In this document: positions 31,596-39,614 of the stretch, one piece after another
Layout of the letters: each line of letters begins with the position of its first letter
How positions within the stretch are numbered: position 1 is the first letter of the stretch
Assembly (NCBI GenBank): GCA_938015435.1
Contig: CALLPN010000008.1
Span: 92,176 to 156,175, forward strand
Direction: 5' to 3'
DNA: 64,000 nucleotides
From: an uncultured Saprospiraceae bacterium
GTDB taxonomy: Bacteria > Bacteroidota > Bacteroidia > Chitinophagales > Saprospiraceae
Made by a program: the position numbers and the translations under genes
Notes under the pieces: model-generated
Seen by the model: the letters and a program-made list of their open reading frames with translations, nothing else
Told to the model about the DNA's origin: nothing
Database searches by the model: none

Positions 31596-33260
31596 TTAAC
31601 CTTTGATAAATTTAATCGTTTTCATAGTATTATTCACTTCATTAGTCACTCTTAATACATAATATCCAGAAGCTACATTGATATCTTTTTCTATCCTTTG
31701 ATTATTGGATTGAAATGAAGGTATTACTTCTCTTCCAAACAAATCAAAAACTTCAATTATAAGCTTTTGGCTTTCTTGATTGAGAAGTAAGAGCCGATTA
31801 CCTACAGGGTTATTTATAAGATCCACTTTATACAGCCACTGAAAATCTACAGCTACTTCTTCTTGAACGATATCACAATTATAATTGCTGTTAAATTCAA
31901 TAGGTCCAGTTGGTAATAATTCACCAATCAATCCACTATAATCTATAGGATATCTTTCTGAAGCAAATACATCACTATTAGGAGAATCATCACCTTGAGT
32001 AGATATATTTGTACCTAATACTGGATTGATATATTCCCATACTATTTCTTTTTCTGGAGTGATCTCAAATAGCCGACCGACTTGGCCTTCGGCGATTAAT
32101 ATGTTTTCATTCGGCAATACCACGGCATTAGATAATCGTGGTGAGAAGAAAGAACTTGTAGGAGTACCTACATATGCAAAATCAAAGGACTCAGGTCCGA
32201 AAGGGCTATTGGGTTCGATTATATATTCATCTCCATTTCTCTCAGGTACTACAACTTCTACAGACGAGAAAGAGCCTTGAGGTCTATTGATTCCATTGTT
32301 GAATACTATCAATCCATTTTTATATTCTCCTTCACGGATCCAATTTGTGCCATGTTGGCTAAAGAATTTTTGATCTGAGACCGCACCTCGGTCATATACT
32401 GCCGGATTACCATATCGATAAAGAACGTCTCCACCTTTACCTGAAGCACCTCCAATATGCCCAGCAGCCTCATCACTAGTAGTTGAGTGATCTATGATAT
32501 AAAATTCATGATAGTTACGACTATTAATTACAATTTGATCTAGCTCCTCATTATAGTCTAAAGCATTGGCATGAAATCTATCTACAGGATCTGTAGCGCC
32601 TTCATAGTTGACATTTACAAGTTCTGGATGCTCAGACAATACTCCATAATTATCTTTAGAAGAATCTAAATCTTGAATCAAATGATCATTAAGATGCCAT
32701 TCCCATTGTACCAGAAAATCATTAAAACCAATAGGCTCTATTTCCATAATAATCTCAGTCCACATTCCATTATCCGATATCTCGGCAGGATCTCTCCCTA
32801 ACTGTAATGCTGCAGGTGGGGAGTTATATTCCCAAGCTAGTACAAGAATATTTCCGTTAGGCATCGCTCGTACATCATGATGTTGATGATAGTTAAACGC
32901 TACGGCCAATTGCGATTCCCATAACAAATCTCCATTCCAATCGAATAGTTGGATAAACCCTCCAGAGCCTCCTGCATTAAATGAACCCTCCACTCTTCCT
33001 GTGCGCAGAAGATTTCCTTCCTTAGTTAAATGCGAAGTCATTGCTGGATTATATAGAGAAGTCCAACTATTGACTACTTCACCACAATTATCTATTAAGT
33101 AAGTATTTTTACTATTGATGGGAGACATCATAGTGTATCCATTGTATGAATCCATATCATTTCTGAGAAGACCAACAGTATTATCTGTCTGTCCCAGTAA
33201 TGAGCTGGTGCTCATTAACAATATGAAACCTATAGAAAAGGTGGTAATTATGGCTCTCAT
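31596..33260 (-). CDS. T9SS-exported arylsulfotransferase (ASST)-like protein, copy 2
   Basis: About 554 residues, a paralogue of the gene downstream with the same layout: signal peptide ending SSLLGQ, NCGEVVNSWTS, HHDVRAMPNGNILVLAWE, EWHLNDHLIQDLD, HANALDYNEELDQIVINS, FEITPEKEIVWEYINP, and a C-terminal sorting domain (NPVGNRLLLLNQESQK ... GYYVLRVTNEVNN). The shared DHLIQDxDxxKxNYGV block shows that the duplication preserves the substrate-side loops, but the two have diverged strongly. It is the promoter-proximal gene of the pair. I used the ATG at 33260 (MRAIITTFSIGF), three codons inside the open frame, because it gives a better signal peptide. Confidence 0.87.
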   Translation of the reverse strand: MRAIITTFSIGFILLMSTSSLLGQTDNTVGLLRNDMDSYNGYTMMSPINSKNTYLIDNCGEVVNSWTSLYNPAMTSHLTKEGNLLRTGRVEGSFNAGGSGGFIQLFDWNGDLLWESQLAVAFNYHQHHDVRAMPNGNILVLAWEYNSPPAALQLGRDPAEISDNGMWTEIIMEIEPIGFNDFLVQWEWHLNDHLIQDLDSSKDNYGVLSEHPELVNVNYEGATDPVDRFHANALDYNEELDQIVINSRNYHEFYIIDHSTTSDEAAGHIGGASGKGGDVLYRYGNPAVYDRGAVSDQKFFSQHGTNWIREGEYKNGLIVFNNGINRPQGSFSSVEVVVPERNGDEYIIEPNSPFGPESFDFAYVGTPTSSFFSPRLSNAVVLPNENILIAEGQVGRLFEITPEKEIVWEYINPVLGTNISTQGDDSPNSDVFASERYPIDYSGLIGELLPTGPIEFNSNYNCDIVQEEVAVDFQWLYKVDLINNPVGNRLLLLNQESQKLIIEVFDLFGREVIPSFQSNNQRIEKDINVASGYYVLRVTNEVNNTMKTIKFIKG

Positions 33261-33452
33261 GTAACACAATAAGATTAAGACTTTAAGTTATACATATCTT
33301 ACTTAAATATCTTTTAATCGATGGGAATACTTGCCTATTGTCATGTAGAACATTTCATACTAATATGATTGTTGTTCCATGCAACGTTTGTAATACTCTT
33401 TTCCGATTGGTAATTTAAACTCCAGAATGTAAATGGTAATCAATGAGATCCT

Positions 33453-34109
33453 TTATGAATTTGCTTTTTTATGATCCGCAAGGAATTTTGCCAAACCAAT
33501 GTCCGTAAGGGGATGATTTAATAGGCCCGTAATAGCGCTTAATGGACAAGTTACCACATCTGCACCATTCTTAGCACACTGTACGATATGCAGTGGGCTA
33601 CGCACACTTGCAGCAAGTATGTTAGTCATATAACCTTGGATTGCATATATCTCAGCGATGTCTTTGATCAATGTCATTCCATCCCATGTAATATCGTCAA
33701 TTCTTCCGATAAAAGGCGAAAGGTATGTTGCTCCTGCTTTAGCTGCTAAAATAGCTTGACCAGGAGAAAATACCAATGTACAGTTTGTCGAAATACCGTT
33801 ATCTGTAAACCATCTAATCGCTTTGATTCCCTCTTTTATCATAGGAACTTTCACTACGATATTGTCAGCAATCTCTGCGAGCCTCTTACCTTCTTCTACC
33901 ATACCAGCGAAGTCAGTTGAGATAACCTCAGCACTTACATCACCTGTTGTGATATCACAGATCTTCTTATAATGATTAAGTACATTATCAGTACCTACAA
34001 TACCTTCTTTAGCCATTAGAGAAGGATTAGTAGTCACACCATCAAGGATTCCGAGTTCTTTTGCCTCTTGGATCTGATCTAAATTAGCTGTATCTATAAA
34101 AAATTGCAT
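33453..34109 (-). CDS. fsa: Fructose-6-phosphate aldolase / transaldolase family protein
   Basis: 218 residues, the short single-domain form of the transaldolase family. N-terminal MQFFIDTANLDQIQEAKELG, GVTTNPSLMAKEG, the Schiff-base strand NIVVKVPMIKEG with the catalytic Lys, NCTLVFSPGQAILAAKAGA and SPFIGRIDD are all present. Many proteins of this length are annotated Tal or Fsa; sequence alone does not separate transaldolase (pentose phosphate pathway) from fructose-6-phosphate aldolase. It lies downstream of the SRP RNA gene on the same strand with its own ATG and leader. Confidence 0.88.
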   Translation of the reverse strand: MQFFIDTANLDQIQEAKELGILDGVTTNPSLMAKEGIVGTDNVLNHYKKICDITTGDVSAEVISTDFAGMVEEGKRLAEIADNIVVKVPMIKEGIKAIRWFTDNGISTNCTLVFSPGQAILAAKAGATYLSPFIGRIDDITWDGMTLIKDIAEIYAIQGYMTNILAASVRSPLHIVQCAKNGADVVTCPLSAITGLLNHPLTDIGLAKFLADHKKANS

Positions 34110-34224
34110 AATTGGGAGAAGTCGTTTGTTAAGTAATTAGTATTTAATTTCTGAAAGTAAAAATACGTAAATCTCTAAGGATCAATAGTATAACTATGAG
34201 AATAAACTATCAGAAATAAAAAAA

Positions 34225-34313
34225 GTGAGGAACTACACCAACCGCTCAACTTCCTACCCTTGCTGCGTTTCCACCCTGGGGGATTTAGAAGGAGCTGGCC
34301 GTATAGCCCTCAC
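34225..34313 (-). ncRNA. ffs: Small signal recognition particle RNA (4.5S type)
   Basis: On the minus strand the RNA folds as a long hairpin. GTGAGG at the 5' end (plus 34308-34313) pairs with CCTCAC at the 3' end (34225-34230). The apex is CAGG-GTG-GAAA-CGC-AGCA, i.e. the conserved asymmetric loop of domain IV (CAGG opposite AGCA) closed by a GNRA tetraloop, which is the binding site of the Ffh M domain. A T tract follows the 3' end (minus TTTTTTTATTT). The length of about 90-100 bases is right for the small bacterial type without an Alu domain. The exact ends are uncertain by a few bases. Confidence 0.93.
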
Positions 34314-34319
34314 CGATCA

Positions 34320-34327
34320 CAAAAGTA
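34320..34327 (-). promoter_or_regulatory. Promoter -7 element of the SRP RNA gene
   Basis: On the minus strand the sequence TACTTTTG immediately precedes the RNA start, an exact TAnnTTTG match with initiation expected about 7 bases later. Confidence 0.6.
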
Positions 34328-34473
34328 ATCATTTTGTAGAATGAGAAAAGGGATCGTGTATATAATTTTGAGTTGAAGTGCATTACCAACTACAATATCA
34401 AACATAGACGCTTGATAGTCAATCGTTTTCAAGAAAATAAAAATGGCAAATAAATCTAATTACACCAATAGAA

Positions 34474-35172
34474 CTAATAATTACCGACGAAGATATCCCA
34501 AAAGTCGTTTTTAGGGGGTTTTAGTTTGAGGGTGAGTCGTTCTTTCTTTACAGGATGAATGAATGACATTTTACAACAATGCAGACATATTGACTTATCT
34601 ACGTTACCAAATTCATAACCATATTTCACATCCCCAATAATGTGACAACCAATACGTTTCATCTGAACACGAATTTGATGTGGGCGACCTGTTTCGAGAT
34701 TTATTCTCATGAGTACATAACCCGAAATTTGACCTACCATCTCATAACGAAGCATTGCTTTTTTAGCCCCACCTTTCATCTTGTCGTAGATATGAGAGAA
34801 GTTTCTTTTCTTATCTTTCTCTACATAATGAGTCAATTGCCCTTTGATTTCCATAGGCCTTTTAGATACCAAAGCCAAATACTCCTTTGTTATTTCACGT
34901 TCTTTAATTATTGCATTCATCCTAGCCAACGCTTTAGACGTACGTGCGAAAATAACAATACCGCTTACAGGTCTATCTAATCTATGAATAACTCCAAGGA
35001 AAACATCACCTGGCTTATTATACTTCTTTTTGATATATCCCTTGACTTGATCTAGTAAAGTCCGATCACCCGTTTCATCACCATGCACTAACATACCAGC
35101 ATCTTTCTCGACAGCAATGATATGATTGTCTTCATATAAGACATTAAGTGTGGGCTTCTTTCTCTTCTTCAT
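34474..35172 (-). CDS. RluA/RluC-like RNA pseudouridine synthase
   Basis: 232 residues. The catalytic motif is HRLDRPVSGIVIFARTSKAL, followed by the family blocks ITKEYLALV and ETGRPHQIRVQMKRIGCHIIGDVKYG. There is no S4 domain, so it belongs to the short RluA branch like the gene at 795-1532, but the two are not close copies. The substrate is probably rRNA or tRNA uridine; the exact site is unknown. It lies upstream of the SRP RNA on the same strand but is separated from it by 150 bases. Confidence 0.9.
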   Translation of the reverse strand: MKKRKKPTLNVLYEDNHIIAVEKDAGMLVHGDETGDRTLLDQVKGYIKKKYNKPGDVFLGVIHRLDRPVSGIVIFARTSKALARMNAIIKEREITKEYLALVSKRPMEIKGQLTHYVEKDKKRNFSHIYDKMKGGAKKAMLRYEMVGQISGYVLMRINLETGRPHQIRVQMKRIGCHIIGDVKYGYEFGNVDKSICLHCCKMSFIHPVKKERLTLKLKPPKNDFWDIFVGNY

Positions 35173-35322
35173 GGTACAAAGGTAAGTTTATTGCCGAATT
35201 AGATCACCGAATAATGTGACTCTCTCTATTATGTTTGGGATAGTACATAACTACAATCTAAAAGAAACTTATTTTCGTGGCATTGGTTAACATAGAGAGA
35301 ACTAACAGTTTAATATAAAGAT

Positions 35323-36153
35323 ATGTCAAAATACAGTTTCGCATTTTCTCCTTGCCCTAATGATACTTTCATGTTTGAGGCGATCGTAAATAACAGAATA
35401 GATCTTAGAGGCTATGACTTTGACATCCATTTAGACGATGTAGCGCAACTCAACCAATCCGCAGCGCAATCACAATTCGATATTTCGAAAATAAGTTATA
35501 ATGCATATTCATTGGTATCAAATCAATATCAGCTATTAAAAAGCGGCAGTGCTTTAGGTCATAACTGTGGACCTATGCTAATTGCTAGAAATGAAATACG
35601 GAAAGAAGACTTCCAAAGTTGCTCTGTGGCTATTCCTGGGATAAATACAACGGCCAACTTATTACTAAGTTTAGCATTTCCTGAGTTAACTATAAAGAAA
35701 GAGTATGTATTCTCAGAAGTAGAAGATGCCTTAATGCGCGGCGATGTCGATCTTGGGCTTATTATTCATGAAAATCGATTTACATACGAAGAGCGTGGAT
35801 TAATAAAGATCCAAGACTTAGGTGAATATTGGGAGTCCACAACCAAATGTCCTATTCCACTTGGCGGAATTGCTATCAAGAGATCTATACCTCAAAATAT
35901 CAAGGAAGACATGGAAGCCATATTGAGAGAAAGCATTCAATTTGCATTCGCAAACAAAGCTATCGTACAACCTTATGTTTCTAGTCATGCACAAGAAATG
36001 GATATCAAAGTGATGCAATCGCATATTGATCTTTATGTAAATCAGCAATCCATAGATCTGGATGTAAGTGCAAAACAAGGAATAGAGCGTCTAATTCAGG
36101 AGATACAGAGCTTATACCCCTCACGAAACATTAAGCAGCCTCTTTTTATTTAA
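35323..36153 (+). CDS. mqnD: 1,4-dihydroxy-6-naphthoate synthase (futalosine pathway)
   Basis: Converts cyclic dehypoxanthine futalosine to 1,4-dihydroxy-6-naphthoate in menaquinone synthesis. It is 276 residues. SFAFSPCPNDTFMFEAIVN at the N-terminus, ISKISYNAY, the SGSALGHNCGPMLIA loop, IPGINTTANLLLSLAFPE, DVDLGLIIHENRFTYEERGL and CPIPLGGIAIKR are typical of MqnD. The other pathway genes (mqnA, B, C) are not in view. A TATTTTCG element about 50 bases upstream may be the promoter. It tells us the organism makes menaquinone by the futalosine route. Confidence 0.95.
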   Translation: MSKYSFAFSPCPNDTFMFEAIVNNRIDLRGYDFDIHLDDVAQLNQSAAQSQFDISKISYNAYSLVSNQYQLLKSGSALGHNCGPMLIARNEIRKEDFQSCSVAIPGINTTANLLLSLAFPELTIKKEYVFSEVEDALMRGDVDLGLIIHENRFTYEERGLIKIQDLGEYWESTTKCPIPLGGIAIKRSIPQNIKEDMEAILRESIQFAFANKAIVQPYVSSHAQEMDIKVMQSHIDLYVNQQSIDLDVSAKQGIERLIQEIQSLYPSRNIKQPLFI

Positions 36154-36282
36154 AAATCCTCAACTCCCATTTTACAGCAAAATCACTCTTAATCAAACAA
36201 ATACACATATATATTTAAGCAATTGATATAATGTCAATAAAATAAGCTCTTTACATATTATTAATAATCGTAATATGTTTTA

Positions 36283-36359
36283 TATATTTGTAATGTGTAA
36301 GTTTTGGTTTTTAATTTTAAATTCGTTTTTGCTCGAACAAAGGTTCGAGCAATTTTTTT
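36283..36359 (+). ncRNA. Candidate short RNA or leader ending in a strong terminator
   Basis: TATATTTG (36283-36290) is an exact -7 match. About 40 bases further on a perfect 10-bp hairpin with a T run ends the unit, so a transcript of about 60 bases is predicted, lacking any open frame. The hairpin may instead only terminate mqnD, 175 bases upstream. It resembles the arrangement at 13.16-13.31 kb. Confidence 0.3.
36329..36359 (+). terminator. Intrinsic terminator
   Basis: Stem TTGCTCGAAC (36329-36338) / GTTCGAGCAA (36343-36352), loop AAAG, followed by a run of seven T residues. Confidence 0.92.
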
Positions 36360-36487
36360 GTCCCTACCTGAATGGTTTCTCTTTCTGCCCTTCTACATTT
36401 ATTGTAACTAGATAAACTTTTTAGTTTTTTGATTATGTAATATGATTTTATATTTCATCTACTTGGTGTAACTCAATACACAGTCTC

Positions 36488-36982
36488 ATGAAATATATTT
36501 TGTGCACAATTATTATCCTACCCTACATTGCTATTTCTCAATTTCCTGTTTCTTATATACGCACTTTTCCAAACAAGAACATTGAATATAAAAAGTCCGA
36601 ATTTATAGACAGTGGTATTCTTTGTAATCCATCAACAAGTCGCATTTTGGCGGGTAGAGTCATCGACGGTGAAACTATGAAACCGATCAATTTTTGTTCA
36701 GTAACCCTTCTTAAGGATGATGAGCTCATTGGCGAAACTGAAACTTCAGTTATTGGCTCATATTTTCTCGCGTTGAAAGACACCGGAGTTCATATTGTAA
36801 AAGTAGCATGTGAAGATTATAAGTCAAAGAGTATAGTGAAAGTTACGTTTCAAAATAAATGGTCAATTGTACATTTCGAAATGTACTTGTCTAAATATTT
36901 TGATTGGGTAAAGCCATATGATCGATTTGAAACAAATGTGATTGTATATAAAGATCAGAACAATAAAACAACTAATCAATAA
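36488..36982 (+). CDS. Secreted protein with CarboxypepD_reg-like domain, member 1
   Basis: 164 residues. Signal peptide about 1-18, ending IAISQ. A lone CarboxypepD_reg-like beta-sandwich (about 55-135) follows: LAGRVIDGETMKPINFCSVTLLKDD, ETETSVIGSYFLALKDTG, HIVKVACEDYKSKSI. This domain normally sits at the N-terminus of TonB-dependent receptors, but no plug or barrel follows. This member is more divergent than the next two: it has a long N-terminal extension and a different C-terminus (YDRFETNVIVYKDQ). It is first of a tandem family. Confidence 0.75.
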   Translation: MKYILCTIIILPYIAISQFPVSYIRTFPNKNIEYKKSEFIDSGILCNPSTSRILAGRVIDGETMKPINFCSVTLLKDDELIGETETSVIGSYFLALKDTGVHIVKVACEDYKSKSIVKVTFQNKWSIVHFEMYLSKYFDWVKPYDRFETNVIVYKDQNNKTTNQ

Positions 36983-36994
36983 CCGAAGACCACA

Positions 36995-37141
36995 ATGAGA
37001 ATTTCAATCATATTATTAGTTCTAGACACACCTCTTCTACTCATTTCCAAATCATTCATCAATGAGATTATCATTAATTTTAATTTTCCTACTTCCAATC
37101 ATTCTAACCGCGCAGAACTCTATAGAGGGAAAAATAACTGA
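36995..37141 (+). pseudogene. Orphan signal-peptide-like fragment
   Basis: A 48-codon frame begins MRISIILLVL, closely resembling the MRLSLILIFL start of the gene at 37062, which it overlaps in another frame. There is no domain behind it. It looks like the remnant of a deleted family member or a duplicated start region; a real micropeptide is less likely. Confidence 0.3.
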
Positions 37142-37493
37142 TACTGTTTCTGGTGAGCCTATGTTCTTTGCTATAGTAAGACTTCTGCAAGACGGCAGCA
37201 TTATAAAAGGTGCAGAGACTGATCTAGATGGCAACTATCATTTCACCAATGTGATTCCAGGAAAATATGATATAGAGGCGATTTATGTCGGATATATTCC
37301 TGAAATAGCATTAAATTTCTTTGTAAGAAAAGATCAATCTAATCGTCTTGATATTAGCATTAAAGAAGGTGTTTTAGATTTTAGTGACGTGACTCTCATT
37401 CAACATAAGCCCCCTCTGATTGGTTTCGACGATACTTCTACAGGTTCTATAATTACATTCGAAGACATCCTAAAAATGCCAATCCCTAAATAA
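37062..37493 (+). CDS. Small secreted CarboxypepD_reg protein ending at a TonB-plug-like motif, member 2
   Basis: 143 residues. Signal peptide about 1-19 (ILTAQ). One CarboxypepD_reg domain (about 20-100): SIEGKITDTVSGEPMFFAIV, GAETDLDGNYHFTNVIPGKYDIEAIYVGY. The C-terminal 30 residues, PPLIGFDDTSTGSIITFEDILKMPIPK (split here as PPLIGFDDTSTGS and IITFEDILKMPIPK), match the linker that in SusC/RagA-type receptors leads into the plug domain (PLI...TSGGTITAEEIxxLPTRN). The stop comes right there. The start is fixed by the signal peptide. The next member follows after 8 bases, so they form an operon. Role unknown; a periplasmic or surface partner of outer-membrane receptors is conceivable. Confidence 0.8.
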   Translation: MRLSLILIFLLPIILTAQNSIEGKITDTVSGEPMFFAIVRLLQDGSIIKGAETDLDGNYHFTNVIPGKYDIEAIYVGYIPEIALNFFVRKDQSNRLDISIKEGVLDFSDVTLIQHKPPLIGFDDTSTGSIITFEDILKMPIPK

Positions 37494-37501
37494 CTAAACC
37501 T

Positions 37502-37933
37502 ATGATAAAAACTACGATAGTCTTATTACTTCTTGCCACTTTACCGTTAAATGCTCAATCTATTCTTCATGGTAAATTGATAGATTCTGAAAATTCTAAT
37601 CCAATACTATTTGGTACTGTTGCATTAATACAAAACGGCCAAATAATAAAAGGCGTTGAAACAGATTTGGACGGTAATTATTACTTTAAAGATATAATTC
37701 CAGGCGTCTATGATATAGAAGGATCATATGTTGGATATACACCCAGCGGGATTAATAATATTACGATCTCTCGCAACCAAACTAAAGAAAGAAATCTAGC
37801 GCTAACTGAAGGTGTTTTAGCTAGCGAGTGTGTTATGTTCAATTGTCCTATTCCTATGGTGCGCTTCGATGTTATGGAATCAGGAAAAGTAATTACATCT
37901 GAAGATATTCGACATATGCCAATTTGTAAATAA
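37502..37933 (+). CDS. Small secreted CarboxypepD_reg protein ending at a TonB-plug-like motif, member 3
   Basis: 143 residues, the same length and layout as member 2: signal peptide to NAQS, then LHGKLIDSENSNPILFGTVAL, GVETDLDGNYYFKDIIPGVYDIEGSYVGY, then MVRFDVMESGKVITSEDIRHMPICK at the C-terminus. The two are clearly paralogous but well diverged, with the domain core (KGxETDLDGNY, IPGxYDIEGxYVGY) best kept. The ends again stop at the start of what would be the TonB plug. Two cysteines near the C-terminus (CVMFNC) are not shared with member 2. Confidence 0.8.
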   Translation: MIKTTIVLLLLATLPLNAQSILHGKLIDSENSNPILFGTVALIQNGQIIKGVETDLDGNYYFKDIIPGVYDIEGSYVGYTPSGINNITISRNQTKERNLALTEGVLASECVMFNCPIPMVRFDVMESGKVITSEDIRHMPICK

Positions 37934-37960
37934 TCCTATTATCATTTTCAAAAGAAAGTA

Positions 37961-38324
37961 ATGAAGTCTATTATAACTTATTAGTTTAACATCCATAATG
38001 ATACACGGTCAATCCAGTATGGAAGGAATCCTATATGAGTCTAAAACTCTAGCTCCTATTGTACCTGGGACTGTTGCACTTTGGCAAAATGGAGGTATTG
38101 TAAAAGGAGCAGAAACTGATAGCTCTGGTCATTATGTATTCAATTAAATAAAACCACGGATGCATAAATTAAAAAAAACGGGCTATGTCGGTTATACAGC
38201 TCAACATAGTGATTGCATTGTAACACAAGATCTAGTCACAGTTATTGATTTTAAAATCGAAGGTAGTATTCAAGCCGTGAAACTTAACCTATTTCTCATA
38301 CTGTGGCACTTCATTTCTAATTAA
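37961..38324 (+). pseudogene. Dead fourth copy of the small CarboxypepD_reg family
   Basis: An ATG at 37961 opens a signal-peptide-like start (MKSIIT) that hits a stop after seven codons. One frame over, SLTSIMIHGQSSMEGILYESK continues the signal peptide and domain, then GTVALWQNGGIVKGAETDSSGHYVFN ends in a TAA at 38145. The same frame resumes IKPRMHKLKKTGYVGYTAQ ... TVIDFKIEGSIQAVKL to a stop at 38322. Aligned with members 2 and 3 the whole copy is recognisable (KGAETD-SGHY, GYVGY). It therefore needs one frameshift in the signal peptide and one stop to be reversed. Confidence 0.75.
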
Positions 38325-38403
38325 CTTTAACAGCTTGAGCAGTCGCACAACTCTTTTTGCTATCGACATCAAAAAAATGACTGTCCCCAAATGATAATTT
38401 CAT

Positions 38404-38434
38404 ATTTAAGGGTTTTCCCTAATATATATCTTTG
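38404..38434 (+). promoter_or_regulatory. Promoter upstream of the coiled-coil gene
   Basis: -7 TATCTTTG (38427-38434) with TTTA about 19 bases upstream. The leader to the ATG at 38576 would be about 135 bases; no riboswitch-like fold was recognised in it. Confidence 0.5.
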
Positions 38435-38575
38435 GGTAATAACAACCATTTTATGGTCTATAATAGATATTGATAAAATAAAGTTGAATCTTTGTAACGT
38501 TGTGAGTTCATTGGTACTTAATAAGTACCATTCATTACAACTGTAACACTACCCTATAATCAAAAAAAGTACTCA

Positions 38576-39550
38576 ATGTCAACAAGAAAATCTAACAATA
38601 TATTAAGCTACGCGCTGATAGGTATGATATTACTAATCGGTCTCAATGGCTATCAATGGTACGTTAATAGTCAGCTCAAACAAGATTCTCGCAACCAAAA
38701 GACAGAACTTGTCGAGCTTGAAAAAATTCGTACTGAATTGGATCAAGATTACAGAGCGGCAATCGAAGGTTTAGATGAACTTAGAGGGGATAATAAAGAG
38801 CTCAATCAATTAATAGATAGTCAAAAGCTTAGCCTACAAGAGCAAAAGGAGAAAATCAATAATCTCATCTGGACTAAGCGTGAACTGGGTAAAGCACGAG
38901 AAGAGATGAAGACACTTAAAGATCAAGCCCAGCGCTATATAGTAGAACTTACAAAGCTCAAAGATGATAATCAATTACTTGTATCATCAAATACTCAACT
39001 CAGAGAAGAGAAAGAGGCACTTAACCAGCTCTATGCCGAAGAGCAAAGGGCTAAAGCTGAAATCGCACAAGCCAGAGCAGTCCTAGCTGCAGAAAAAGAA
39101 GAGATAATTAAAGAAAAAGCAGTTTTATCAAGTAAAGTAGATATAGCTGAAGCGATTAAGATCAATTATATGGAAGTACAAGGCTACCAAGTAAAAGATA
39201 ATGGGAAAACGAAGGAAAAGAGTAAAGCCAAAGATATCACTATGCTAAGAACTTGTTTTCTCACTGAAACCAATGTAGTGGCTAAAAGTGGTGAACAAGA
39301 GTTCTACATTAGAATTATTGATCCGGTAGGTGAAACTGTAGCAGATGATGATAAATCTGGTGTGCTGACCAACAAGTTAGATGAGACTCAAGTAATGTAT
39401 ACAACATCCGGTTCTATGGATTATCAAAATGAAGATACAAGAGGTTGCATAAGCCTTAATTTAAGTCAAAAATTGTTGAAAGGGATATATGATGTGGAAA
39501 TCTATAATAATGGATTCATGGTAGGAAAAGGAGATTTCAAACTTAAATAG
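38576..39550 (+). CDS. Membrane-anchored coiled-coil protein
   Basis: 324 residues. One N-terminal transmembrane helix (about 12-31: ILSYALIGMILLIGLNGYQW) is followed by a long charged coiled coil (about 35-190) rich in Glu, Lys, Gln and Leu heptads (ELVELEKIRTELDQDYR, LRGDNKELNQLIDSQKL, QRAKAEIAQARAVLAAEK). A small beta-rich C-terminal domain (about 220-324) contains LRTCFLTETNVVAKSGEQEFYIRI and a final GIYDVEIYNNGFMVGKG. Probably periplasmic with a structural or scaffold role; no enzymatic motif. Similar architectures occur widely in Bacteroidota. It has its own promoter and terminator. Confidence 0.8.
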   Translation: MSTRKSNNILSYALIGMILLIGLNGYQWYVNSQLKQDSRNQKTELVELEKIRTELDQDYRAAIEGLDELRGDNKELNQLIDSQKLSLQEQKEKINNLIWTKRELGKAREEMKTLKDQAQRYIVELTKLKDDNQLLVSSNTQLREEKEALNQLYAEEQRAKAEIAQARAVLAAEKEEIIKEKAVLSSKVDIAEAIKINYMEVQGYQVKDNGKTKEKSKAKDITMLRTCFLTETNVVAKSGEQEFYIRIIDPVGETVADDDKSGVLTNKLDETQVMYTTSGSMDYQNEDTRGCISLNLSQKLLKGIYDVEIYNNGFMVGKGDFKLK

Positions 39551-39577
39551 AATAGTATTATCTAAAAATTTATCGTG

Positions 39578-39614
39578 AAAGCGCTTTGTATTTAATTATG
39601 CAAAGCGCTTTTTT
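39578..39614 (+). terminator. Terminator of the coiled-coil gene
   Basis: Perfect 11-bp stem AAAGCGCTTTG (39578-39588) / CAAAGCGCTTT (39601-39611) ending in TTTTTT. Confidence 0.9.
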
